From Mycobacterium sp. AT1 (lineage in GTDB: Bacteria > Actinomycetota > Actinomycetes > Mycobacteriales > Mycobacteriaceae), in NCBI RefSeq assembly GCF_002043095.1, contig NZ_MVOC01000035.1, positions 1 to 64,000 on the forward strand: a stretch of 64,000 nucleotides of DNA, in the 5' to 3' direction. Within the stretch, counting starts at the first letter, position 1, and every line of letters starts with the position of its first letter. Positions 56,175 to 63,909 of the stretch are shown one piece after another. A program made the position numbers and the translations under genes. The notes beneath the pieces are model-generated. The model made no database searches, was not told the origin of the DNA, and saw nothing but the letters and a program-made list of their open reading frames with translations.

Positions 56175-57659
56175 ATGATCACGCTGCAAGGCCGCAACAC
56201 GTCACGGACCACCGCGGCACGGCAGGGCCGGAGACGTCGGCGGACGCTCGACGAATTGGCGAGGGCCAATCCGCTGAGCACGATCATCACGGTGTCCATC
56301 GACGTGTTTGCCGGCTCCGCGGGAGTGGCGTTGGGCGCGTGGTGGGCACTCTCGACTGAACCGACCAGTCCCCCGGTGTGGATATGCACCCTCTACACCC
56401 CGTTGATCGTCGGCACCCTGGCGTTCCGAAAGGCATACGCCCGCAGGTTGAATCGTCGATTCCTCGACGAGATTGGACCCGTGCTCGCGGCCACGGCACT
56501 CGCGGCCGTCTTCTTGCTCAGCTTGATGGAATTCGTCAACGCTCCCGGGCACATCGGCGGCATGGTCGCCAAGATCTGGGTGTCCGTCTTGGCGCTGATG
56601 CTGCTGTGCCGGCTGATCAGGGCGACGTACCAACGGAGCCTGCGACGACGCAACCTGCTTCTGTCTCCGGTCATCGTCGTGGGCAACGGACGCGTCGCGA
56701 ATCAGATCGTCGAACGGCTGCGCTCCAGCCCTCAGCATGGACTTTCGGTCATCGGGTTGCTGGACGCCGAACCCCCATGGGCCGGCACGGATTCCGATGG
56801 CGACATGGAACCGATCCCCTACCTCGGCACGCCCGACGACGTCGACCGAGTGATCCGTGAGACCGGCGCCGAGGGCATCGTCGTCGCCTTCTCCCTGACC
56901 CAAGACCAATTGCTCACTCCCGTGGTGCGCATCGCCCACCGGCACGGACTGCGCGTGTGGGTGGTGCCAAGGATGTTCGACTCGGTTGGCGAGAACATCC
57001 GGGTCGAGCACGTCGGTGGGCTACCGCTGCTCGCCGTACCGCACACCGATCCTCAGGGCTGGCAATTCACGTTGGGCAAGCACGTCGGTGATCGAGTCCT
57101 CGCCGGCTTTGGGCTACTGCTGATCTCACCGATCTTCCTGACGTTGATGCTGCTGGTCCGGATCAGTTCGCCCGGGCCGGTCTTCTTCCGCCAACCCCGG
57201 GTCGGACGCGACGGTCACGTGTTCGATTGTCTGAAGTTCCGGTCGATGCGTGCGGCCCCGCCCTCGGGCACCGGCTTCGAACTCGTCGCCGGCCACGCAC
57301 CCGGCGGCGTCGAAGGCGTGGACCGCCGCACCAAGATCGGCAAGATCATGCGCCGGACGTCGTTGGACGAACTGCCCCAATTGCTCAACGTCATCAAGGG
57401 CGACATGAGCCTGGTGGGCCCGCGACCCGAGCGGCCCGAGTTCGTCGCGCTGTTCGACGCGCAGATTCGCCGCTACGGCGAGCGCCATCGAGTCAAGGCC
57501 GGCGTGACCGGCTGGGCACAGGTCCACGGGCTGCGCGGCCAGACCTCGATCGCCGACCGCGCCGAGTGGGACAACTACTACATCGAGAACTGGTCGTGGG
57601 CGCTCGACATGAAGATCCTGTTGCTCACCGTGCTGGCCGTAATGCATCGGGCGGAGTGA
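56175..57659 (+). CDS. Polyprenyl-phosphate sugar phosphotransferase (undecaprenyl-P glycosylphosphotransferase)
   Basis: A 494-residue membrane enzyme that starts a surface polysaccharide by transferring a sugar-1-phosphate to a polyprenyl phosphate. Four to five N-terminal helices (VSIDVFAGSAGVALGAWW, VLAATALAAVFLLSL) precede a CoA-binding-like middle part and then the catalytic domain: GLLLISPIFLTLMLLVRISS, PGPVFFRQPRVGRDGHVFD, RTSLDELPQLLNVIKGDMSL and GPRPERPEFV. The ATG at 56175 follows GGGGGGACCA; an ATG at 56145 is also possible. No other glycan genes are adjacent, so the polymer is unknown. Confidence 0.9.
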   Translation: MITLQGRNTSRTTAARQGRRRRRTLDELARANPLSTIITVSIDVFAGSAGVALGAWWALSTEPTSPPVWICTLYTPLIVGTLAFRKAYARRLNRRFLDEIGPVLAATALAAVFLLSLMEFVNAPGHIGGMVAKIWVSVLALMLLCRLIRATYQRSLRRRNLLLSPVIVVGNGRVANQIVERLRSSPQHGLSVIGLLDAEPPWAGTDSDGDMEPIPYLGTPDDVDRVIRETGAEGIVVAFSLTQDQLLTPVVRIAHRHGLRVWVVPRMFDSVGENIRVEHVGGLPLLAVPHTDPQGWQFTLGKHVGDRVLAGFGLLLISPIFLTLMLLVRISSPGPVFFRQPRVGRDGHVFDCLKFRSMRAAPPSGTGFELVAGHAPGGVEGVDRRTKIGKIMRRTSLDELPQLLNVIKGDMSLVGPRPERPEFVALFDAQIRRYGERHRVKAGVTGWAQVHGLRGQTSIADRAEWDNYYIENWSWALDMKILLLTVLAVMHRAE

Positions 57660-57756
57660 GCGAGCGGCGGGCCCAGTTTGCCCGAAATCGAGACACGTCC
57701 CCGGCGCCAACGCACAATGCGGAGGACGTAGGGACATTTGCTCGAAGGAGTCGAAC

Positions 57757-58098
57757 ATGCGTAAGTCGCTCGCAGCAGCGTTTGGCGCGGCGGCAGCAGC
57801 GGTGCTGGCTGCCAGCCCGGTCCATGCCGAGCCAGCCCCCGACCCGCACATGCCAAACATGCAGTCCGGCTACTGCCCCGGCGGGGGCATGGGATCACAG
57901 ATTTCACTCGCCTACTGCGACGGCGTTCCCTATCCCGACGGCTCCTTCTGGCACACGATCCAATACGGTGCGCCGATGATCGGCCACCCCTACGGTTTGC
58001 TCTCGCCGGGCCTTCAATGCGTCGTCGGTGGTGGACCCGTTCCCCAGCCAGCCCCGCCGGGCGGGTGCGGCGGGGCCGTTCCACCGCCGCCGCCCTAG
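57757..58098 (+). CDS. Small secreted Pro/Gly-rich protein
   Basis: A 113-residue protein with a typical Sec signal peptide (RKSLAAAFGAAAAAVLAAS, cleavage after VHA). The mature part has SGYCPGGGMGSQISLAYCDG, YPDGSFWHTIQYG and C-terminal GGCGGAVPPPPP, with four cysteines that could form disulphides. An AAGGAG Shine-Dalgarno supports the start. Related small exported proteins are frequent in mycobacteria; function unknown. Confidence 0.87.
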   Translation: MRKSLAAAFGAAAAAVLAASPVHAEPAPDPHMPNMQSGYCPGGGMGSQISLAYCDGVPYPDGSFWHTIQYGAPMIGHPYGLLSPGLQCVVGGGPVPQPAPPGGCGGAVPPPPP

Positions 58099-58164
58099 GC
58101 CGTCAGGGTCGCAAGTCACCAGCTTCACCGGCGAACCGTCCCTGCATCGTCATTGCTGCCGTCG

Positions 58165-59238
58165 TCAGACCGCGGTCCGCGGGTTCGGCTTGGCCTTCTT
58201 GTCCGCGTACATCAATTCGTCGGCCTCGGTGACCAACTGTTGGAGCGACTTGGTGTCGTCGGCGGCGACGTGCAACAAACCGACGCTGACCGAAAGGTCG
58301 TACCGCCGATCCGCCGCCTCGTTGAGTGCGAGGAAGGACTCCAACAGCCGCGTCTTGAGCATGTCCGAACCCTCGTGGGTCCCGGTGACGAGGACGCAGA
58401 ATTCGTCACCGCCGGTGCGGGCCAGCAAGTCGTCCGGACCGAGAACCGATCGAAGCGTCCTGGCGACGTCGGCGATCAGCGCATCGCCCGCGTCGTGTCC
58501 TTCTTCGTCGTTCACCTGTTTGAGCCCGTCCACGTCGAGGAACGCCAGCACACACTCCCGGCCGCGGTCGCGGGCAGCGCTCAGAGCAGCCTGCCCGAGA
58601 ACGTTGAAACCCCGCAGGTTGTGCAAGCCGGTCAACTCGTCGGTCCGGGACAGCCGACGGATCTCGTCGTTGGCCTGGCTCAGCTCGGCCGTGCGATCAC
58701 GGACCCGCTGTTCCAGTTCAGCGATCGTCTGGACGTGTGCCATGGCGACCGAGGTCGAATCGGCCAGTCCTTGGAGTAGCGACACGTCGTCGGCCGACGG
58801 CGTCCGCTCGTGCGCCCAGTAGACGCCGATCGCTCCGACCGGTTCCATCCGACGGATCGGGACCATCACCAGGCTCTTGACGAACGTCGTGCGGTAGGCG
58901 TCGTGCGGAATCCGGTCGTCTTCGTAGACGTCGGGGATCACCACGGCTTGCCGATGCAGCATGGCCCACCCACCGATGCACGATTCGATCGGGAACCTGC
59001 TGCCCTTCCAGAGCCGAGCGATGGCGTCTTCGTCGGCGTAGAAACACGTGTCCTCGTCGCGCAACACGAAGGTGGCACCGTCACACCCGAGGATCTCTCG
59101 CGCCGCGGTGCGCACGATGCGTTGCACGTCGGCCAATTCCTGCGCGAGCGAGAGCTCTTGGACTGCCGACAACAGCCGTTCCATGCCTCGCACGTAGTCG
59201 ACGCTCGAAGGGTCCGATGACGAGGTTGGGCCGGCCAT
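58165..59238 (-). CDS. GAF-GGDEF diguanylate cyclase
   Basis: A 357-residue signalling protein with an N-terminal GAF domain (about residues 20-170, CDGATFVLRDEDTCFYADED, IGGWAMLHRQAVVIPDVYED), a short coiled coil (IAELEQRVRDRTAELSQAND) and a GGDEF domain with an intact active site (LARTGGDEFCVLV). It should make cyclic di-GMP from GTP. The allosteric RxxD I-site upstream of GGDEF reads GPDD, so product inhibition at that site is probably lost. No EAL domain is attached. Confidence 0.92.
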   Translation of the reverse strand: MAGPTSSSDPSSVDYVRGMERLLSAVQELSLAQELADVQRIVRTAAREILGCDGATFVLRDEDTCFYADEDAIARLWKGSRFPIESCIGGWAMLHRQAVVIPDVYEDDRIPHDAYRTTFVKSLVMVPIRRMEPVGAIGVYWAHERTPSADDVSLLQGLADSTSVAMAHVQTIAELEQRVRDRTAELSQANDEIRRLSRTDELTGLHNLRGFNVLGQAALSAARDRGRECVLAFLDVDGLKQVNDEEGHDAGDALIADVARTLRSVLGPDDLLARTGGDEFCVLVTGTHEGSDMLKTRLLESFLALNEAADRRYDLSVSVGLLHVAADDTKSLQQLVTEADELMYADKKAKPNPRTAV

Positions 59239-59351
59239 GCCTACCTCCGTCTGGCCAGATCGCCGCGGTGAGACGAGTCAAGATCAGCGGAAGCGTACTT
59301 GAAGACTCTGTCCCGCGAGGCGGACGGCACAGCGAAGTGGTGCTACTGAAG

Positions 59352-59425
59352 TGGCCAGGGCCGGGATCGAACCGGCGACCTTCCGCTTTTCAGGCGGACG
59401 CTCGTACCAACTGAGCTACCTGGCC
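59352..59425 (-). tRNA. tRNA-Phe (GAA)
   Basis: A complete 74-nt cloverleaf on the minus strand. Acceptor GGCCAGG pairs with CCTGGCC, discriminator A. Anticodon loop CTGAAAA gives GAA (Phe), and the T-arm has GTTCGATC. CCA is not encoded. Confidence 0.97.
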
Positions 59426-59474
59426 GGGACGGCACCGGCAGAACAAAACCGAAATCGTGCCTCGCCGAAAATGG

Positions 59475-59548
59475 CGACCCTGACGGGACTCGAACCCGCG
59501 ACCTCCGCCGTGACAGGGCGGCGCGCTAACCAACTGCGCCACAGGGCC
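59475..59548 (-). tRNA. tRNA-Asp (GTC)
   Basis: A complete 74-nt cloverleaf on the minus strand. Acceptor GGCCCTG pairs with CAGGGTC, discriminator G. Anticodon loop CTGTCAC gives GTC (Asp). A CCA trinucleotide follows in the DNA (59472-59474). Confidence 0.97.
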
Positions 59549-59587
59549 TTGCTTTCCTGCTGCTCCGACGTTACCGCCGTTGCGTCG

Positions 59588-59660
59588 TACCCCCAACGGG
59601 ATTCGAACCCGTGCTACCGCCGTGAAAGGGCGGCGTCCTAGGCCGCTAAACGATGGGGGC
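59588..59660 (-). tRNA. tRNA-Glu (TTC)
   Basis: A complete 73-nt cloverleaf on the minus strand. Acceptor GCCCCCA pairs with TGGGGGT (terminal G-U), discriminator A. Anticodon loop CTTTCAC gives TTC (Glu), and the T-arm has GTTCGAAT. CCA is not encoded. Confidence 0.97.
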
Positions 59661-59806
59661 CAAAGCCGAATCTCTTCGGGGACTTCCAACACCGGAGCGT
59701 TGGGAGCTTCGATAGCTTAGGGCACCGACCGCCAATTCCTCAAACGCGGGTCCCCGTCACGCCCGCGGCAACCCGTTCGATCCCGCCAAGTATCCTGTTT
59801 CTCCAC

Positions 59807-59879
59807 GCCCCTATAGCTCAGTTGGTAGAGCTACGGACTTTTAATCCGCAGGTCCCAGGTTCGAGCCCTGGTGGGGGCA
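59807..59879 (+). tRNA. tRNA-Lys (TTT)
   Basis: A complete 73-nt cloverleaf. Acceptor GCCCCTA pairs with TGGGGGC, discriminator A. Anticodon loop CTTTTAA gives TTT (Lys). CCA is encoded at 59880-59882. It is divergent from the Glu-Asp-Phe cluster, with a 146-bp spacer that must hold both promoters. Confidence 0.97.
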
Positions 59880-59985
59880 CCAGCTTTCAATCGGTGCCGA
59901 CGACGACGCGAAACGTGCGCCTCTCACCGAACACTTCGACACCCAAGACCGGGATCCATCGAGCATCGCCGCCCGCGCCCAGGAC

Positions 59986-60567
59986 TCAGTCGACCCACTC
60001 AGGACATTCCTTCTCGGGCGGGTCGAGAAGGTCTGGGCACAATTGGGATCCGAGGTTGATCGATCCGAAGCCGGGCGGGAGGTCGGGGTGTCCGAATGGC
60101 GTGCGGCCCGATATCCCGACGTGGTCCCACTTGACCGGCGTGCCGGGAAACTTGATCGAGTAGCCGTCGGGGTCGGGCAGCGCCGGAGCGAACACGGCGC
60201 GCAGGACGCAGTAGAGGCCGTCGTCGCCGGGCGACCCTCTCGTACCGATGGCGCGGCGCTCGAACGTCGCGGTGGCCCTCGTCTCGTCGACGACGCCCGT
60301 GGTGTCCCCCTTCAGACGCATGCGTGCGCCAGTGCGCATCCCGCGGTTGTCGCCGCGACCGGCGCACGTGCCTCCGGGCAGGATGTCGAACGAGTCGGCC
60401 AATTGCCACGTCACCGTGACCGTGTGGTCGATTGCGGAGACCGCTGGCGGTGGGACGGGCAACGAGGGCGCCGCCGGCTGCACGTGGTCGTTGGCGCACG
60501 CCGTCATCGCTCCGCTTGCGGCGAGGAGTGCGCCGACGAATAGTGGTGCGGGGCGGCAGATCGCCAT
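59986..60567 (-). CDS. Putative lipoprotein of unknown function
   Basis: A 193-residue exported protein. The ATG at 60567 opens a signal sequence, APLFVGALLAASGAMTAC, ending in a lipobox-like MTAC. The mature part is Pro-rich and then has HTVTVTWQLADSFDILPGGT, DGLYCVLRAVFAPALPDPDG and FPGTPVKWDHVGISG, with four cysteines. No known family was recognised. The frame is open 14 codons upstream without signal character. Confidence 0.8.
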   Translation of the reverse strand: MAICRPAPLFVGALLAASGAMTACANDHVQPAAPSLPVPPPAVSAIDHTVTVTWQLADSFDILPGGTCAGRGDNRGMRTGARMRLKGDTTGVVDETRATATFERRAIGTRGSPGDDGLYCVLRAVFAPALPDPDGYSIKFPGTPVKWDHVGISGRTPFGHPDLPPGFGSINLGSQLCPDLLDPPEKECPEWVD

Positions 60568-60725
60568 GGCCGAAATGCTAAGCCTCCACCCTCGTCGAGG
60601 GAACCCCACGACCCGGCAGCCGCAGCGCGATCGCCACGTTGAACACCATCACGTAAAGCGCTGTCCCAGAGTCTCTTTGGTCGGGAACCGCGGCGAGGAT
60701 CAGTGCCCTACCCTGGGAGCGCGCG

Positions 60726-61057
60726 ATGGCGGCACATGACGACACGGCGGCCGCAGCGGCGTCCACGGTGGTGGAGCACGACGCGTTCCTGGTGACCTGC
60801 AGCGGCAGGGTGTTGCGGTCGCGGCTGGCCGACAAGTGGGTCACCCTGGTGTTGTGCGCGCTGTTCGACGGCAAGACGCGCCACTCCGCTTGCCCGGCCG
60901 CACGGTGACGCCGACGGTGCCGCTGAAGGTCGAATACGACCTGACCCCGCTGGGCCGCTCACTCGTCGACGTCTTCCTTCAACTCAAGGCCTGGGCCGAT
61001 GTCAACATGGACGAGGTTGCCAGCGCCCGAGACAGCTACGACTCGCGGACGCACTGA
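60726..61057 (+). pseudogene. HxlR-family regulator, broken by internal deletion and frameshift
   Basis: The first frame encodes VEHDAFLVTCSGRVLRSRLA and DKWVTLVLCALFDGKTRHS, the characteristic first half of a mycobacterial HxlR winged-helix regulator, then hits TGA at 60906-60908. A second frame continues from about 60890 with GRTVTPTVPLKVEYDLTPLG and LKAWADVNMDEVASARDSYD, the characteristic second half. The part between them, which should hold the recognition helix (about 25-30 residues), is missing. The product would not bind DNA. Confidence 0.75.
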
Positions 61058-61126
61058 CGACGGACGCCGTCGGCGAACCCGTCTTTAGGCCCCCGCCGAC
61101 GTGCCAATCCGGTTACCCTTTCCGCC

Positions 61127-61633
61127 ATGAAGTCGGTGGCGACGTTCGTGGCGGCGGTGATCGTTCTGATCTCGTGCGCGGCGTGTGGACCCGCCCACGG
61201 CGCCTCCGGGTCGTCGGTCGTCCGGCCCGCCGCGACGGATGCCAGCGGTCGGGCAACCGACGTCCCCGAGACGCTGGCCGCCGCGACCGCCGCAGCTCAG
61301 GCCAACATCGACCGCTTCACGGCTGGGGACTTCGCCGGGGTCTGGGAGCACATGGAGTCCGACGTCCGGGCCGGTATCACCCAGCGGGACTTCGTCACGT
61401 TCTACGAGACCTGCAAGAAGCCAGGCGGGCCAATCAGCGTCCGCGGTGCCCGCTTGGAGGCCGGCGAGGCAATCGTGCTCATGAAGATTCAAGGCGTCGA
61501 GAAATCGCGGACCATGGTCTACGAAGACGGCAGCTGGAACATGCAGGCCACCGACGACTTCGCCGCCCGGCTCGGCCAGCCGCTCCCCCAGCTCATCGCC
61601 GAGGAGACCGCCGCCGGGCTCTGCACGCGGTGA
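61127..61633 (+). CDS. Putative lipoprotein / exported protein
   Basis: A 168-residue protein with a signal sequence (VATFVAAVIVLISCAACG) offering two lipobox-like cysteines, LISC and CAAC. The mature domain, about residues 45-165 (AAQANIDRFTAGDFAGVWEH, YETCKKPGGPISVRGARLE, KSRTMVYEDGSWNMQATDDF), resembles small NTF2/DUF-type extracellular domains of mycobacteria. Function unknown. Its stop is 27 bp from the convergent MpaB gene. Confidence 0.83.
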   Translation: MKSVATFVAAVIVLISCAACGPAHGASGSSVVRPAATDASGRATDVPETLAAATAAAQANIDRFTAGDFAGVWEHMESDVRAGITQRDFVTFYETCKKPGGPISVRGARLEAGEAIVLMKIQGVEKSRTMVYEDGSWNMQATDDFAARLGQPLPQLIAEETAAGLCTR

Positions 61634-61660
61634 GCGGCGCCCACTGCGGGCGCAGCGCGG

Positions 61661-62659
61661 TCACACCACCGGGCAGTAGTGCATCGGGTTGTCCCGCTCG
61701 TCGAGCGGGGGCAGGTTGCGTGCCGGGGTCTCCGGCAACGGCGCGTCGGCGGCGCTGCGGCCCGTGACGCGATCCCAGCCCGCCCTCGCCCGGGGGTGCA
61801 TGCGACTTCGCTTGGGCAGCAACGAGAAGACGACGTGGACGATCTTCCCGAGGCGACGGTGCAGCCACTCGTCTCGGTCCGACCAGGTGTAGCCCATCAG
61901 GTCCCTTACCGGGGGGTCGTACAGGCCGACGGTGAACCAGACGAAGAACGGTGCGACCAGCTTTCGCTGTTGCCGCCACATCCAGTCGGGCATCTTCTCG
62001 GCCCACGGCGGCTTGGGCAGATCGGTCAGGTCGAGCACGGCACGCGCGGCGTAGTTGTTCTCCAACACGTTGTGGCACATGTGATCCCAGTACGTCTGGA
62101 AGTCCTCCCACGTCTTGGGGACCGGCCGCATGCTCATCCCGTACATCCGGTACCACTCGACGTGCTCGTCGAACAGTTGGCGCTTCTCGGCCTCGGTGAT
62201 ACCGCCGCAGAGCCGCTCCGCGACGATCAGCGTCCCGACGAAGAAGGTGGAGTGCGCCCAGTAGAAGACCTCGGGATTCAGCGCGTGGTACCGACGGCCT
62301 TGGGCGTCAACGCCTTTGATGTCGGTGTGATAGTCGCGAACCTCGGCCCCGGTGCGGGGTGCCCGGTCGGTGTCGAAGACGACGCCGCCGATCGGGTATA
62401 GCGACCTCAGCAGCCGAGGCCAGCGCTCACGGAAGAACGTCGAGTGCTCCTCGACGGCGGCACCGAGCTGGGGATGCATGTTCTGCATCGACCCCGCCCA
62501 CGGACCCTGCAGCAGTCCCCGCCAGTCACCGAAGTACTTCCACGTCAACGAGTCGGGACCGAGCGGAACCGGCGGGGCGTCGTAGCCCCCTGGCGCTACC
62601 GGACAGCCCGTTGCCTGTCCGCTGGTCACTGGACACGTCTCGGACGTATCTTGAGTCAC
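61661..62659 (-). CDS. MpaB/DUF2236-family oxygenase-like protein
   Basis: A 332-residue protein of the MpaB/latex-clearing-protein superfamily, haem-dependent oxygenase-like enzymes. Conserved segments are LGPDSLTWKYFGDWRGLLQG, RYHALNPEVFYWAHSTFFVG, YRMYGMSMRPVPKTWEDFQT and YWDHMCHNVLENNYAAR. The N-terminus has two Cys-Pro-Val motifs and the C-terminus one (HYCPVV). It is divergent from a TetR gene 67 bp away, the standard arrangement for a repressor and its target. The reaction is unknown. Confidence 0.9.
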   Translation of the reverse strand: MTQDTSETCPVTSGQATGCPVAPGGYDAPPVPLGPDSLTWKYFGDWRGLLQGPWAGSMQNMHPQLGAAVEEHSTFFRERWPRLLRSLYPIGGVVFDTDRAPRTGAEVRDYHTDIKGVDAQGRRYHALNPEVFYWAHSTFFVGTLIVAERLCGGITEAEKRQLFDEHVEWYRMYGMSMRPVPKTWEDFQTYWDHMCHNVLENNYAARAVLDLTDLPKPPWAEKMPDWMWRQQRKLVAPFFVWFTVGLYDPPVRDLMGYTWSDRDEWLHRRLGKIVHVVFSLLPKRSRMHPRARAGWDRVTGRSAADAPLPETPARNLPPLDERDNPMHYCPVV

Positions 62660-62726
62660 GGGTGACCTCTCCTGGCGCCGACGAATTTCTGACTACGTGC
62701 GTTGTCATTGTGAGTTTAGGAGCGAT

Positions 62727-63311
62727 GTGCCTTCCGGTCAACGACGGGGCCGCTGGTCCGGTGTCCCCCTGCAGGATCGGCAGACTCTCCGCCGCGACGA
62801 ACTGATCGCCGCCGGCGTGGACGTCCTCGGCGGCGCGGGGGGTGGCGCGCTCACGGTGCGCGGCGTGTGCCGCGCCGCGGGACTTACCGAACGCTACTTC
62901 TACGAGAGCTTCGGCGACCGTGACGACTTCGTCAGGGCGGTCTACGACCACGTCTGCGGCACCGCGATGACGGCACTCACCGCGTCGACTACGCCACGGG
63001 ACGCCGTCGAGAGATTCGTCGCACTCATGGTCGACGATCCGGTTCGGGGTCGGGTGCTGCTGATCGCACCCGAGCGCGAGCCGGTGTTGACGAAGTCGGG
63101 CGCGGAATGGATGCCCAGCTTCATCGAACTGATTCAGCACAAGCTGACGCGAATCACCGACTCAGCGGTACAGGCCATGGTCGCCACCGGACTGGTCGGC
63201 GCACTCACGGCCCTGTTCACGGCCTACCTGAACGGCAGCCTGGAGGCCACCCGCGAGCAGTTCATCGACTACTGCGTCGAGATGCTGCTCAGCCGGGCGG
63301 CCAGCCACTAG
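62727..63311 (+). CDS. TetR-family transcriptional regulator
   Basis: A 194-residue regulator with an N-terminal helix-turn-helix (LTVRGVCRAAGLTERYFYES, FGDRDDFVRAVYDHV). The GTG at 62727 is chosen because TTTAGGAGCG lies directly before it; the frame extends 10 codons further with a weaker start. It probably controls the divergent MpaB-family gene. The intergenic region has a loose TGAC-N10-GTCA arrangement. The stop abuts that of the convergent secreted-protein gene. Confidence 0.9.
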   Translation: MPSGQRRGRWSGVPLQDRQTLRRDELIAAGVDVLGGAGGGALTVRGVCRAAGLTERYFYESFGDRDDFVRAVYDHVCGTAMTALTASTTPRDAVERFVALMVDDPVRGRVLLIAPEREPVLTKSGAEWMPSFIELIQHKLTRITDSAVQAMVATGLVGALTALFTAYLNGSLEATREQFIDYCVEMLLSRAASH

Positions 63312-63773
63312 TTACTCGCCGGGGGTACCGGGGCTCTGGCCGTCGCCGATGAGCTCGTCGGTCGCGTCCTGCGCCGCCTGAGCCTCCGCCTGGGCCTTGG
63401 CTTCTTCTTCGTCGGCCGCCGACTTGGCCGCGCGGCCCTCTTCGCTCCCCTGCGACAGGCCAGGCGTGGTCGCCGTCGCGTAGCCGCCGTTGCAGTTCAG
63501 GTAGAACTGAACGGTGTCCGACACGTGGGCGCCGTCGTTCGCGCTGGCGAACGGTGCGGTCTGCGACCGGTCGACGATGCAGTCGCCCTCGGACAGCTTG
63601 TCGCCGGTGCGGGCGGCCACGACGACCGTCTGGCCCGCATCACTGGCGGCGGAGGATGCATCCGAATACGTCTGGCCCGCATAGGAGTCGGCCGCGGCCA
63701 CCCCACCGCCGAGCAGCGCCGATACAGCCAAAGCACCAATGGCGCCAGAACCAACAACGAGGAGCTTCTTCAC
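63312..63773 (-). CDS. Small secreted protein with PASTA-like/disordered tail
   Basis: A 153-residue protein with a Sec signal (LLVVGSGAIGALAVSALLGG, cleavage after VAA). The mature domain reads SDAGQTVVVAARTGDKLSEG and DCIVDRSQTAPFAS, with two cysteines (DCIV, LNCNGG), and then a charged Ala/Glu-rich helical tail (EEEAKAQAEAQAAQDATDEL). It resembles a family of mycobacterial exported proteins with a single PASTA-like unit. A second gene with a similar tail begins beyond the window edge directly upstream, so they are tandem paralogues. Confidence 0.85.
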   Translation of the reverse strand: MKKLLVVGSGAIGALAVSALLGGGVAAADSYAGQTYSDASSAASDAGQTVVVAARTGDKLSEGDCIVDRSQTAPFASANDGAHVSDTVQFYLNCNGGYATATTPGLSQGSEEGRAAKSAADEEEAKAQAEAQAAQDATDELIGDGQSPGTPGE

Positions 63774-63850
63774 TTCTAGCCCTATCTGTCCGCGGAGTCA
63801 CAATGCCTGCTCGCGGGGATAGTACCGCCCTCTGTCCCGCGCCGCAGCGG

Positions 63851-63882
63851 CTCCCGCCACCCAAAGTGAAGTGGCAGGAGGG
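63851..63882 (-). terminator. Imperfect hairpin between the tandem secreted-protein genes
   Basis: CTCCCGCCAC (63851-63860) pairs imperfectly with GTGGCAGGAG (63871-63880) around a 10-nt loop. It lies 28 bp beyond the stop of the upstream paralogue (63910) and upstream of the promoter of the next gene, so it probably ends the former transcript. Confidence 0.4.
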
Positions 63883-63909
63883 CGAAGACGTGGGAGCTAG
63901 AGTCGGCGG

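Noticed and set aside
59340..59890. tRNA cluster as an integration (att) site for a mobile element
   Set aside because: No integrase gene, no repeated tRNA 3' end and no island-like composition were seen on either side within the window.
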